From an uncultured Bacilli bacterium (GTDB taxonomy: Bacteria > Bacillota_I > Bacilli_A > RF39 > UBA660): a stretch of DNA of 7,898 nt. This document shows, in pieces, positions 1 to 5,346 of the stretch. Position numbers and translations under genes: made by a program. The notes under the pieces were generated by a model. That model had not been told where the DNA came from. It was given only the letters and a program-made list of their open reading frames with translations, and searched no databases. The first letter of the stretch is position 1, and each line of letters opens with the position of its first letter. The stretch spans positions 1 to 7,898 of the forward strand of contig CALVRP010000040.1 in the NCBI GenBank assembly GCA_944358665.1, in the 5' to 3' direction.

Positions 1-149
1 CTATCTTTTGTGATTTTTCCTTTTACTTTAACATTATCTAATTTTAAAATATCTGTATTAGCTAGCATATCTTTGTTAAAAGAATAAACTTCATCAATCA
101 AAATTTCCTTACTAATACCCGTATTAAGTGGTAATAAATCAATTTCCAT
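1..149 (-). CDS. DUF177/YceD family protein, N-terminal part (cut by left edge)
   Basis: Only the first 49 codons are present; the rest lies off the left edge. The peptide starts MEIDLLPLNTGISKEILIDE and continues with a stretch ending LKLDNVKVKGKI, which resembles the start of the DUF177/YceD (B. subtilis YlbN) family. That family is linked to 23S rRNA accumulation and usually precedes rpmF (ribosomal protein L32). Its position beside tmcAL (ylbM) matches the ylbM-ylbN-rpmF neighbourhood widespread in Bacillota, and that context supports the call as much as the sequence does. The start at 149 is chosen because GGTGA (155-159) lies 5 nt upstream. An in-frame ATG at 167 overlaps the -10 box and probably is not transcribed. 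I predict rpmF just beyond the left edge. Confidence 0.72.
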   Translation of the reverse strand, partial: MEIDLLPLNTGISKEILIDEVYSFNKDMLANTDILKLDNVKVKGKITKD

Positions 150-165
150 TAAAATCACCGATACC

Positions 166-194
166 ATTATACTCGTTTTTAAGGGTTATTGCAA
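166..194 (-). promoter_or_regulatory. Sigma-A type promoter for the DUF177 gene
   Basis: On the minus strand, a -35 TTGCAA (189-194) is followed by a 17-bp spacer and a perfect -10 TATAAT (166-171). The expected transcript start is near 159, which leaves a leader of only about 10 nt holding the GGTGA ribosome binding site. The -35 hexamer is palindromic and also fits the opposite promoter. Confidence 0.7.
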
Positions 195-217
195 ATCCAT
201 TTAAGGTGTGCTAATAT
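189..217 (+). promoter_or_regulatory. Sigma-A type extended -10 promoter for tmcAL
   Basis: On the plus strand, TTGCAA (189-194), a 17-bp spacer and TAATAT (212-217) form a promoter. An upstream TGC (209-211) gives the extended -10 TGn element. The expected start is near 224, so the leader is about 11 nt and begins at the GGTGA ribosome binding site (225-229). Confidence 0.6.
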
Positions 218-234
218 ATGTGGTGGTGAAATTT

Positions 235-1344
235 ATGAAAAGTGTTGGTGTTATCTGTGAATATAATCCATTCCATAATGGACATATTTATCATATAAAA
301 AAAGTTAAAGAAATGTATCCAGATTATACAATCGTCTTAGTAATGAGTGGTAATTTTACTCAGCGAGGCGAAGTTTCTTTAATTAATAAATGGCAAAAAA
401 CAAGAATTGCTTTAAACTATGTCGATTTAGTAATCGAGCTTCCTTTTTCTTTCAGCACACAATCAGCCGATATTTTTGCTTATGGAAGCACTGAAATATT
501 AAAAGAACTAAAAGTAAATGCTTTAGTTTTTGGTTCTGAAAGTAATTATAACGATTTATATAATGCCGCTAAAATTCAAAATACTAAAGAATTTAATGAT
601 TTAGTAAAAAAATACTTAAATGATGCTATAAATTATCCAACCGCTTTAGCAAAAGCAGCTTATGAACTAACAGGAATTAATGTTTCAAAGCCTAATGATT
701 TGCTCGGAATTAGTTATATAAAGAATTTATTAAATACAAATATTGAAATAAAAACAATAAAAAGAACCAATGATTTTCATAATAGTGATTTAAATAGTAA
801 TATAGTAAGTGCTTCTACAATTAGAAAGCTTTTAAATGAAAAGAAAGATATTAGTAAATATGTTCCAAAAGAAACTCTAAATGCTTTAAATACTATTCAT
901 ACAACTGAAGACTATTTCCCTTATTTAAAATATAAAATAATTAGTGAAATTGATAATTTAAATATTTATCAAACCGTTGATGAAGGAATAGAAAATAGAA
1001 TAAAAAAATATATTTATGAAGCTAATTCCTTAGAAGATTTAATAAATAAAGTAAAAACCAAAAGATATACTTATAACAAAATAAAAAGAATGCTCTTGCA
1101 TATCTTATGTGGCTTTACTAAAGAAAAAGCTAATAATAAAAAAAAAATACAATATATAAGAGTGTTAGGTTTTAATAAAAAAGGGCGAAAATATTTAAAT
1201 AGTATTAAAAAAGATTTAAATTTACCACTAGTTACAAAATATTATAAAAACGAAATGTTTGATTTCGAAATAAAAGTTGATTGTTTATACCATATAAATG
1301 AAAAAGATAAAGAAAATGAATACGCAAGAAAGCCCATCCATTAA
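235..1344 (+). CDS. tmcAL: tRNA(Met) cytidine acetate ligase TmcAL (YlbM)
   Basis: A protein of 369 residues. TmcAL family enzymes use acetate and ATP to make N4-acetylcytidine at wobble position 34 of elongator tRNA-Met in the cytoplasm. The N-terminus MKSVGVICEYNPFHNGH is the family hallmark: a nucleotidyltransferase fold whose HIGH-like motif is HNGH (residues 14-17). Further landmarks are SGNFTQRGE (38-46), VFGSES (98-103), KPNDLLGISYIK (152-163) and the ISSTxIR-like SASTIR (192-197). The C-terminal part is Lys- and Asn-rich, as its AT-rich coding would give. The frame is open from a GTG at 208, but the ATG at 235 is preferred: it has GGTGA five bases upstream and gives the canonical N-terminus. 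Length is slightly below the roughly 400 usual for the family. It is divergent from the DUF177 gene and ends 10 bp from the convergent mutM stop. Confidence 0.93.
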   Translation: MKSVGVICEYNPFHNGHIYHIKKVKEMYPDYTIVLVMSGNFTQRGEVSLINKWQKTRIALNYVDLVIELPFSFSTQSADIFAYGSTEILKELKVNALVFGSESNYNDLYNAAKIQNTKEFNDLVKKYLNDAINYPTALAKAAYELTGINVSKPNDLLGISYIKNLLNTNIEIKTIKRTNDFHNSDLNSNIVSASTIRKLLNEKKDISKYVPKETLNALNTIHTTEDYFPYLKYKIISEIDNLNIYQTVDEGIENRIKKYIYEANSLEDLINKVKTKRYTYNKIKRMLLHILCGFTKEKANNKKKIQYIRVLGFNKKGRKYLNSIKKDLNLPLVTKYYKNEMFDFEIKVDCLYHINEKDKENEYARKPIH

Positions 1345-1354
1345 TCTTTATCTT

Positions 1355-2164
1355 TTATTTTTGACAATTTGGACAGTAATAAGTTCCTCTACCACCAACT
1401 GTTATCTTTTCTATTTTTTCTCCACATTCTGGACACATTTCTTTGGTATGAACCAATAATTCTGCCTGAAATCTACCATGTACACCTTCAGAAGAAGTAT
1501 AGCTTTTTACAGTTGTTCCGCCATATTCTATCGCTTTTTCTAAAACTTCCTTAGTATATTTAATAATATCTTTTAAATTGTTATCAGTTAATTCTCTTGC
1601 CAAAATCTCTGGATTTATCTTACTTAAAAACAAAATCTCATCCGCATAGATATTACCAATACCAACGATAATACTTTGGTCCAAAAGTTCAGTTTTTATT
1701 GGCTTATTTTTAAACTTACTCTTTAAATAATTTGGTGTTAAATTTTCATCCCATGGTTCAAGTCCTAAATCTTTTAATGGAGCTTTCGTATAAACCTCAT
1801 CTTTTTTCATTAAATACATTTTCCCAAATTTTCTTGTATCATGATATCTTAAATCCGTATCATCAGAAAAAGTAAAAATCACATGTTCATGTTTATTACG
1901 TTCATCATTTTTATTTCTAATAAAATATTTTCCTTCCATTCTTAAATGAGAAAGTAAAAAATAATCATCAAGTTCAAACATCAACCACTTGCCTCTTCTA
2001 ATTATATTGTGGATTATTTGATTTTGAATTTTCTTCTCAAACTCTTTTACTTCAGGAAAAGCAATTATATTACTCCAATAAACACTAGCTAATATAATTT
2101 TCTTCCCTAGCACTTGTTTCTTTAAAGTATTCTTTACAGTTTCAACCTCTGGTAACTCTGGCAT
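1355..2164 (-). CDS. mutM: Formamidopyrimidine-DNA glycosylase MutM (Fpg)
   Basis: A bifunctional base-excision repair glycosylase/AP lyase that removes 8-oxoguanine and formamidopyrimidines. At 269 residues it is full length. It begins MPELPEVETV; after Met removal Pro becomes the catalytic N-terminal nucleophile and the next Glu the acid. The beta-hairpin Lys is K59 (RRGKW), followed by LSHLRMEGKY (71-80) and HDTRKFG (108-114). The helix-two-turn-helix region includes GIGNIYADE (168-176). The C-terminal zinc finger has Cys 244, 247, 264 and 267, with the DNA-binding Arg in GGRGT (R259). All key residues are intact, so an active enzyme is expected. It starts 8 nt after the murI stop, and its ribosome binding site TAGGTGA overlaps that stop, so it is probably cotranscribed and translationally coupled with murI. 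I see no hairpin terminator in the 10-bp gap to tmcAL. Confidence 0.97.
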   Translation of the reverse strand: MPELPEVETVKNTLKKQVLGKKIILASVYWSNIIAFPEVKEFEKKIQNQIIHNIIRRGKWLMFELDDYFLLSHLRMEGKYFIRNKNDERNKHEHVIFTFSDDTDLRYHDTRKFGKMYLMKKDEVYTKAPLKDLGLEPWDENLTPNYLKSKFKNKPIKTELLDQSIIVGIGNIYADEILFLSKINPEILARELTDNNLKDIIKYTKEVLEKAIEYGGTTVKSYTSSEGVHGRFQAELLVHTKEMCPECGEKIEKITVGGRGTYYCPNCQK

Positions 2165-2172
2165 AACATCAC

Positions 2173-2895
2173 CTACAACTTTCTCTCCTGTATTCCTTTA
2201 GTTTCTTTTATAATGCTTGATGTATTGGTAATTATTTCATCAGATAGACTTGAAAAGTAAATTTCAATGTGTAAAGTTGACCCACTATTTACATTTAAAG
2301 TGTCAACCAAACATTTTCCCATATTTATAAGGGGGATAGCGCTATATTTTTGAATAATAGGGATTACGAGTGGATAATGTGTACATCCTAAGACAATACA
2401 CTCAGTTCCCTTTAATTTTTGTAAATATTCTTTCACCGCATCTTCTAATTCCTGATTAAATTCCCCTTTTTCTATTAATGGAACTAACTTTGGACAAGCT
2501 ACACCAATAACACTACTTAAATGTTTTTCAAACGTTCTACTTTTAATGGTCATTGGGGTTGCCATAATTCCAACGTTTTTCAAATTATTTTGTTTAATAT
2601 AATTAATTGTCGGGGATAAAACATCTACAATTTTAACACCATATTTATCTTTTATTTCATCATATAAATTAGAACTAATTGTCCCGCAAGCAATAACTAT
2701 TAACTCAGCATCTTTACTAATTAAAAATTTAATTATTTTATCGGCTAAATTAGCTAATTCTTCCTTTGTTTTCGTTCCATACGGAATATTTGCGGTATCA
2801 CCATAATATATATATTCGTTATCAGGGTATTTCTTTATAAGTTCATGAAGGACCGTCAAACCGCCAATTCCAGAATCAAAAACACCAATACGCAT
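2173..2895 (-). CDS. murI: Glutamate racemase (Asp/Glu racemase family), MurI-type
   Basis: A cofactor-independent racemase expected to make D-glutamate for peptidoglycan. The N-terminal motif GVFDSGIGG carries D7 and S8. The first catalytic Cys is C70 in ACGT and the second is C171 in GCTHYP (170-175), with H173. GIMATPMTIKSRTF (109-122) matches the family's central block. At 240 residues it is somewhat shorter than the usual 260-270. Three conserved places differ from the textbook pattern as I recall it: ACGT instead of ACNT, GDTANIPYG instead of GDTARxPYG, and INMG instead of the usual IDSG-like segment (190-193). Both cysteines remain, so racemase activity is likely, but substrate preference is less certain. 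The start is supported by AGGAGGG five bases upstream. It heads a two-gene unit with mutM and has its own promoter after the serS terminator. Confidence 0.9.
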   Translation of the reverse strand: MRIGVFDSGIGGLTVLHELIKKYPDNEYIYYGDTANIPYGTKTKEELANLADKIIKFLISKDAELIVIACGTISSNLYDEIKDKYGVKIVDVLSPTINYIKQNNLKNVGIMATPMTIKSRTFEKHLSSVIGVACPKLVPLIEKGEFNQELEDAVKEYLQKLKGTECIVLGCTHYPLVIPIIQKYSAIPLINMGKCLVDTLNVNSGSTLHIEIYFSSLSDEIITNTSSIIKETKGIQERKL

Positions 2896-2912
2896 AATAT
2901 CCCTCCTATAAC

Positions 2913-2942
2913 ATTGTACACTATTTTAAAGAATTTTGTACA
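2913..2942 (-). promoter_or_regulatory. Probable promoter for murI-mutM
   Basis: On the minus strand, TACAAT (2913-2918) matches the -10 consensus at 5 of 6. The best -35 is TGTACA (2937-2942) with an 18-bp spacer, 4 of 6. The promoter lies directly downstream of the serS terminator, which is where murI needs one. The start would fall near 2906, giving a leader of about 11 nt that begins in the ribosome binding site. Related TTGTACA words overlap both hexamers. Confidence 0.5.
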
Positions 2943-2964
2943 AAAAAATAGCTAATAGCTACTT
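2942..2964 (-). terminator. Intrinsic terminator after serS
   Basis: On the minus strand, AAGTAGCT (2957-2964) pairs with AGCTATTT (2946-2953) around a 3-nt loop, giving 8 bp with one G-U pair. A run of seven T (2942-2948) overlaps the base of the stem. It begins immediately after the serS stop codon. The stem is AT-rich, so termination may be partial. Confidence 0.75.
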
Positions 2965-4248
2965 CTAATTAGGTTTAATAATATCTTTACCGCCCATATA
3001 AGGTCTTAACACTTCCGGAATCCTAATACTACCATCAGCATTATAATTATTCTCTAAGAATGCAATAAGTCCTCGTGGTGTTGCTAAAACGGTATTATTT
3101 AAAGTAGTAACATATTCATTGCCCTTATCAGTTTTCATTCTAATACCAAGCCTTCTAGCTTGCGCATCTCCTAAAATTGAACATGAACCAACTTCAAAAT
3201 ATTTCTTTTGTCTTGGACTCCATGCTTCTACATCACATGATTTAACCTTTAAATCAGCTAGATCTCCACTACAACATTCAAGTGTTCTAACTGGAATATC
3301 TAAACTTCTAAAAAATTCCACCGTAAACTGCCACATTTTATTGTACCAGTCCATACCTTCTTCTTTTTTACATAAAACAATCATTTCTTGTTTTTCAAAC
3401 TGATGAACTCGGTATAAGCCACGTTCTTCAATACCATGGGCGCCTACTTCTTTTCTAAAACATGGTGAATAAGAAGTCATGGCAATCGGTAATTCTTCTT
3501 CTTTAATAATCTGACCTTGAAATTTACCAATCATTGAATGCTCACTAGTGCCAATTAAATATAAATCTTCACCTTCTATCTTATACATCATGGCATCCAT
3601 CTCTTCAAAACTCATAACACCAGTAACCACATCACTTCTAATCATAAATGGTGGTATCGCATAAATAAACCCTTTATCAATCATAAAATCTCGGGCATAT
3701 GATAACATTGCTGAATGAAGTCTCGCAATGTCCCCCATTAAATAATAAAAACCATTCCCACTTGTTCTTCCGGCACTTTCTTTATCAAGACCATTTAGTT
3801 TTTCACATATATCTGCATGATATGGTATCTCATACTCTGGAACAAAGGGCTCACCAAATTTTTCGTTTTCAACATTTTTCGTATCATCTTCACCAATTGG
3901 AACAGATGAATCCATAATATTTGGAATAACCATCATATCTTCTTTGATTTTTTTATTTAGTTCTTCTTCCTCTTTTTCTAAAGCTGTTATTTTATCACCA
4001 TAACCACTAACTTCGGCTTTAACTTTTTCGGCCTCTTCTTTATTTCCTTCACGCATCAATTTACCAATTAAAGCACTTTTTTCATTTTTTAAAGCTCTTA
4101 AGTTATCGCCTTCTTGTTTAGCCTCTCTAGCTTTAATATCTAAATCATATACTTCATCCACAAGCGGTAGTTTTTTATCTTGAAATTTTTTCTTAATATT
4201 TTCCTTTACTAATTCTTTGTTTTCTCTAATTAATTTAATATCTATCAT
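2965..4248 (-). CDS. serS: Seryl-tRNA synthetase SerRS
   Basis: A class II synthetase that charges tRNA-Ser with serine, expected to act as a cytoplasmic dimer. At 427 residues it has the usual length. Residues about 30-105 are charged and heptad-rich, forming the long coiled-coil arm that grips the tRNA-Ser variable arm. The serine-binding TxE loop is GTSEHS (233-238). Motif 2 is CFRKEVGAHGIEERGLYRVH (263-282) with R265. Motif 3 runs LNNTVLATPRGLIAFLEN (383-400) with R392. The active-site signatures look more like the archaeal/eukaryotic SerRS pattern (TSE, NxT...R) than the E. coli/B. subtilis one (PTAE, NGSGLAxGR); that comparison is from memory. The start overlaps the upstream stop as TAATG, with GAGGG upstream, implying coupled translation. 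Transcription is under the Ser T-box at 4677-4884, which fits the product. Confidence 0.96.
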   Translation of the reverse strand: MIDIKLIRENKELVKENIKKKFQDKKLPLVDEVYDLDIKAREAKQEGDNLRALKNEKSALIGKLMREGNKEEAEKVKAEVSGYGDKITALEKEEEELNKKIKEDMMVIPNIMDSSVPIGEDDTKNVENEKFGEPFVPEYEIPYHADICEKLNGLDKESAGRTSGNGFYYLMGDIARLHSAMLSYARDFMIDKGFIYAIPPFMIRSDVVTGVMSFEEMDAMMYKIEGEDLYLIGTSEHSMIGKFQGQIIKEEELPIAMTSYSPCFRKEVGAHGIEERGLYRVHQFEKQEMIVLCKKEEGMDWYNKMWQFTVEFFRSLDIPVRTLECCSGDLADLKVKSCDVEAWSPRQKKYFEVGSCSILGDAQARRLGIRMKTDKGNEYVTTLNNTVLATPRGLIAFLENNYNADGSIRIPEVLRPYMGGKDIIKPN

Positions 4249-4661
4249 TATCTTTCCCTCTTTCTTTCGTTATCTGTCTTTAAAACTTCTAAAATATCAT
4301 TTATTTCTATTCTTATTCTTTTTATTTCTTCCTCAACGTCAATTTTTTCAGTTTCTTTATCTGCATATAAATCTTGAACAATCGATAAAATTTTCCATAA
4401 AGCATCTTTAGAATCGTTAGGTAAATTTTCCACAAAAAATTCTAAATCATCATTTGAAAAATTTAGTTTTTCTTTTATTCTATCAAGAATCAAACTAATA
4501 TCACTTAACCTTTTCGAGGATAAAACCAAGTCCATTATATAATTGATTACCAATTGAATTTGTTCTAATTCTTGATTAACACACTTTAACTGTTCCATTT
4601 GATTATTTAATTGTTCTTCACTATTTTTAAGTTCCAAAACTACAAGATCATATTCTTTCAT
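4248..4661 (-). CDS. Coiled-coil protein of unknown function, T-box controlled, ahead of serS
   Basis: A protein of 137 residues that I do not recognise. It is acidic and Leu/Ile/Glu/Lys-rich, with no signal peptide or membrane segment. Residues about 8-45 form a predicted coiled coil rich in Gln, Asn and Glu. A helical middle follows (about 46-100, including FFVENLPNDSKDALWKIL), then a second charged helix (about 104-135, EEEIKRIRIEINDILEVL) with a basic tail KRER. There is one Cys (C27) and no catalytic-looking motif. It is clearly a gene: a near-perfect ribosome binding site AAAGGAGG (4667-4674) lies five bases before ATG 4661, it is the first ORF after the T-box leader, and its TAA shares a base with the serS ATG. 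It could be a SerRS partner or a leader-type ORF that sets serS translation; neither is shown by the sequence. Confidence 0.85.
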   Translation of the reverse strand: MKEYDLVVLELKNSEEQLNNQMEQLKCVNQELEQIQLVINYIMDLVLSSKRLSDISLILDRIKEKLNFSNDDLEFFVENLPNDSKDALWKILSIVQDLYADKETEKIDVEEEIKRIRIEINDILEVLKTDNERKRER

Positions 4662-4676
4662 AATAGCCTCCTTTTA

Positions 4677-4737
4677 AAACAAAAAGACTATTTCTATAGG
4701 AGCGAAATATCACGGTACCATCCTACTTAATAGTCTT
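4677..4737 (-). terminator. T-box regulated intrinsic terminator
   Basis: On the minus strand, AAGACTATT (4729-4737) pairs with AATAGTCTT (4684-4692) as a perfect 9-bp outer stem. An inner TAGGA/TCCTA helix uses the same bases as the antiterminator. The stem runs into TTTTTGTTTT. Uncharged tRNA-Ser bound to TGGT should block it. Confidence 0.9.
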
Positions 4738-4884
4738 AATTATCTATAACGGCTTTCACCGGAAGTGATTAGCTTCAGTCACAAAAGTAGATTCATATAA
4801 GGCTATTATTAGTTTCCACCAGCCACTAACTCTCTTTAAATAACTTCTCATACTATAGTCTTTTGCCTTCATTTAAATATTTAT
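4677..4884 (-). promoter_or_regulatory. T-box riboswitch, serine (specifier UCU)
   Basis: A leader RNA that senses uncharged tRNA-Ser and controls the downstream coiled-coil gene and serS. The base of stem I pairs CAAAAG with CTTTTG. The 5' side carries the AGTA...GA type motif and an AGAGAG segment, then a distal hairpin GTTAGT/ACTAAT enclosing GGCTGGTGGAA. The specifier loop reads GAA-TCT-A (about 4787-4793), so the triplet is UCU (Ser) followed by the conserved purine. Small hairpins occupy the stem II/III region. The T-box proper, AAGTAGGATGGTACCGTG (4711-4728), includes the tRNA-end binding TGGT. The antiterminator forms from AGGA/TCCT plus GTG/CGC and competes with the terminator at 4677-4737. 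Specifier and downstream gene agree. The 5' end is inferred from the promoter. Confidence 0.93.
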
Positions 4885-4902
4885 GTGTTAATAATAACAC
4901 AT
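4883..4902 (-). repeat. 20-bp inverted repeat centred on the T-box promoter -10
   Basis: On the minus strand, ATGTGTTA-TTAT-TAACACAT is a perfect 8-bp dyad around a 4-nt centre. It contains the whole -10 hexamer. It has no following T-run and lies mostly upstream of the predicted start, so an intrinsic terminator for rbfA is unlikely; a DNA operator is possible. Confidence 0.6.
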
Positions 4903-4919
4903 TTTCAATACTTTGTAAA
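4891..4919 (-). promoter_or_regulatory. Sigma-A type promoter for the T-box-serS operon
   Basis: On the minus strand, TTTACA (4914-4919), a 17-bp spacer and TATTAT (4891-4896) form the promoter, with TGT just upstream of the -10 (extended -10). Both hexamers match consensus at 5 of 6. It begins next to the rbfA stop codon, and transcription should start near 4884, at the head of the T-box. Confidence 0.8.
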
Positions 4920-5267
4920 TTATTCTTTTTCATTTTCACGAATTTCTTTTAATTTTTCTTCTATTCTTTGACCATATTCGATAGATTCATCATAAATAAA
5001 AATGAGTTCTGGTATCTGTCTAATATCAATTCTATCACGAAGTTCATGACGAATAAAGCCACTAGCGCTTTTTAAAGCTTTTAAAGTAGTATCTCTTTTA
5101 GAATCATCCAGAACCGTGAAATATATTTTAGCTTGGGCTAAATCACTAGTAACCTTTGCATCAGTAATCGTCACAAAATCAATATCTTTATTTTTTACTT
5201 CCGTTTTTAAAATATAACTAATTTGTTCAATTAAAGCATCCGCAATTCTCTCTAATTTTACGCTCAT
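4920..5267 (-). CDS. rbfA: Ribosome-binding factor A, RbfA
   Basis: A small KH-fold protein that binds the immature 30S subunit and helps mature the 5' end of 16S rRNA. At 115 residues it has the family's normal length. The N-terminal helix MSVKLERIADALIEQISYIL is typical, with DITDAKV-like strands (VTITDAKVTSDL, 32-43) and the hallmark RQIPELIFIYDESIEYGQRI near residues 83-102. The start at 5267 has AAAGGTGA upstream. It follows infB, as in many bacteria, but a terminator and a 70-bp gap with its own promoter separate them. The ylxP-like gene that sits between infB and rbfA in B. subtilis is absent. No terminator is visible after the stop codon, so transcripts may run on into the T-box leader. 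Confidence 0.95.
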   Translation of the reverse strand: MSVKLERIADALIEQISYILKTEVKNKDIDFVTITDAKVTSDLAQAKIYFTVLDDSKRDTTLKALKSASGFIRHELRDRIDIRQIPELIFIYDESIEYGQRIEEKLKEIRENEKE

Positions 5268-5293
5268 ACTATCACCTTTTTCTATATATTTAT

Positions 5294-5324
5294 ATTATAC
5301 CATACTTATGAATATAATTAACAA
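5294..5324 (-). promoter_or_regulatory. Extended -10 promoter for rbfA
   Basis: On the minus strand, a perfect TATAAT (5294-5299) is preceded by TGG (5300-5302), a full extended -10. The only -35-like word, TTGTTA (5319-5324), is 19 bp away and weak, but an extended -10 can work without one. The start should be near 5287, about 20 nt before the rbfA ATG. Confidence 0.65.
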
Positions 5325-5346
5325 AAAAAAGCGATAACTACCGCTT
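5323..5346 (-). terminator. Intrinsic terminator built on the infB stop codon
   Basis: On the minus strand, AAGCGGT (5340-5346) pairs with ATCGCTT (5329-5335) around the loop AGTT, giving 7 bp with one G-U pair. Eight T follow (5323-5330). The infB TAG (5338-5340) sits at the end of the 5' arm and in the loop, so the terminator overlaps the coding sequence. Confidence 0.8.

Noticed and set aside
218..229. A four-codon mini-ORF ATG-TGG-TGG-TGA preceded by AAGGTG, which looked like a tiny Trp-rich leader peptide upstream of tmcAL.
   Set aside because: The predicted transcript begins near 224, inside it, so it would not be made. No attenuator hairpin follows.
208..234. A GTG at 208 that would add nine residues (MLIYVVVKF) to TmcAL.
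   Set aside because: The added codons cover the -10 box and the GGTGA site, and the ATG at 235 gives the canonical family N-terminus.
1345..1354. A possible shared bidirectional terminator between convergent tmcAL and mutM.
   Set aside because: The gap is only 10 bp and T-rich, and I could not find a hairpin in it or in the flanking gene ends.
1369..1554. A 61-residue plus-strand open frame in the mutM 3' region; similar ones at 3119-3403, 3699-3917, 4217-4411, 5747-5998 and 6544-6747.
   Set aside because: All lie antisense within well-identified genes, have no convincing ribosome binding site and show no recognisable domain.
4739..4775. GC-containing hairpins such as CGG/CCG and GAAG/CTTC that might be an independent small RNA.
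   Set aside because: They sit between stem I and the T-box sequence, where stem II/III elements of the riboswitch are expected.
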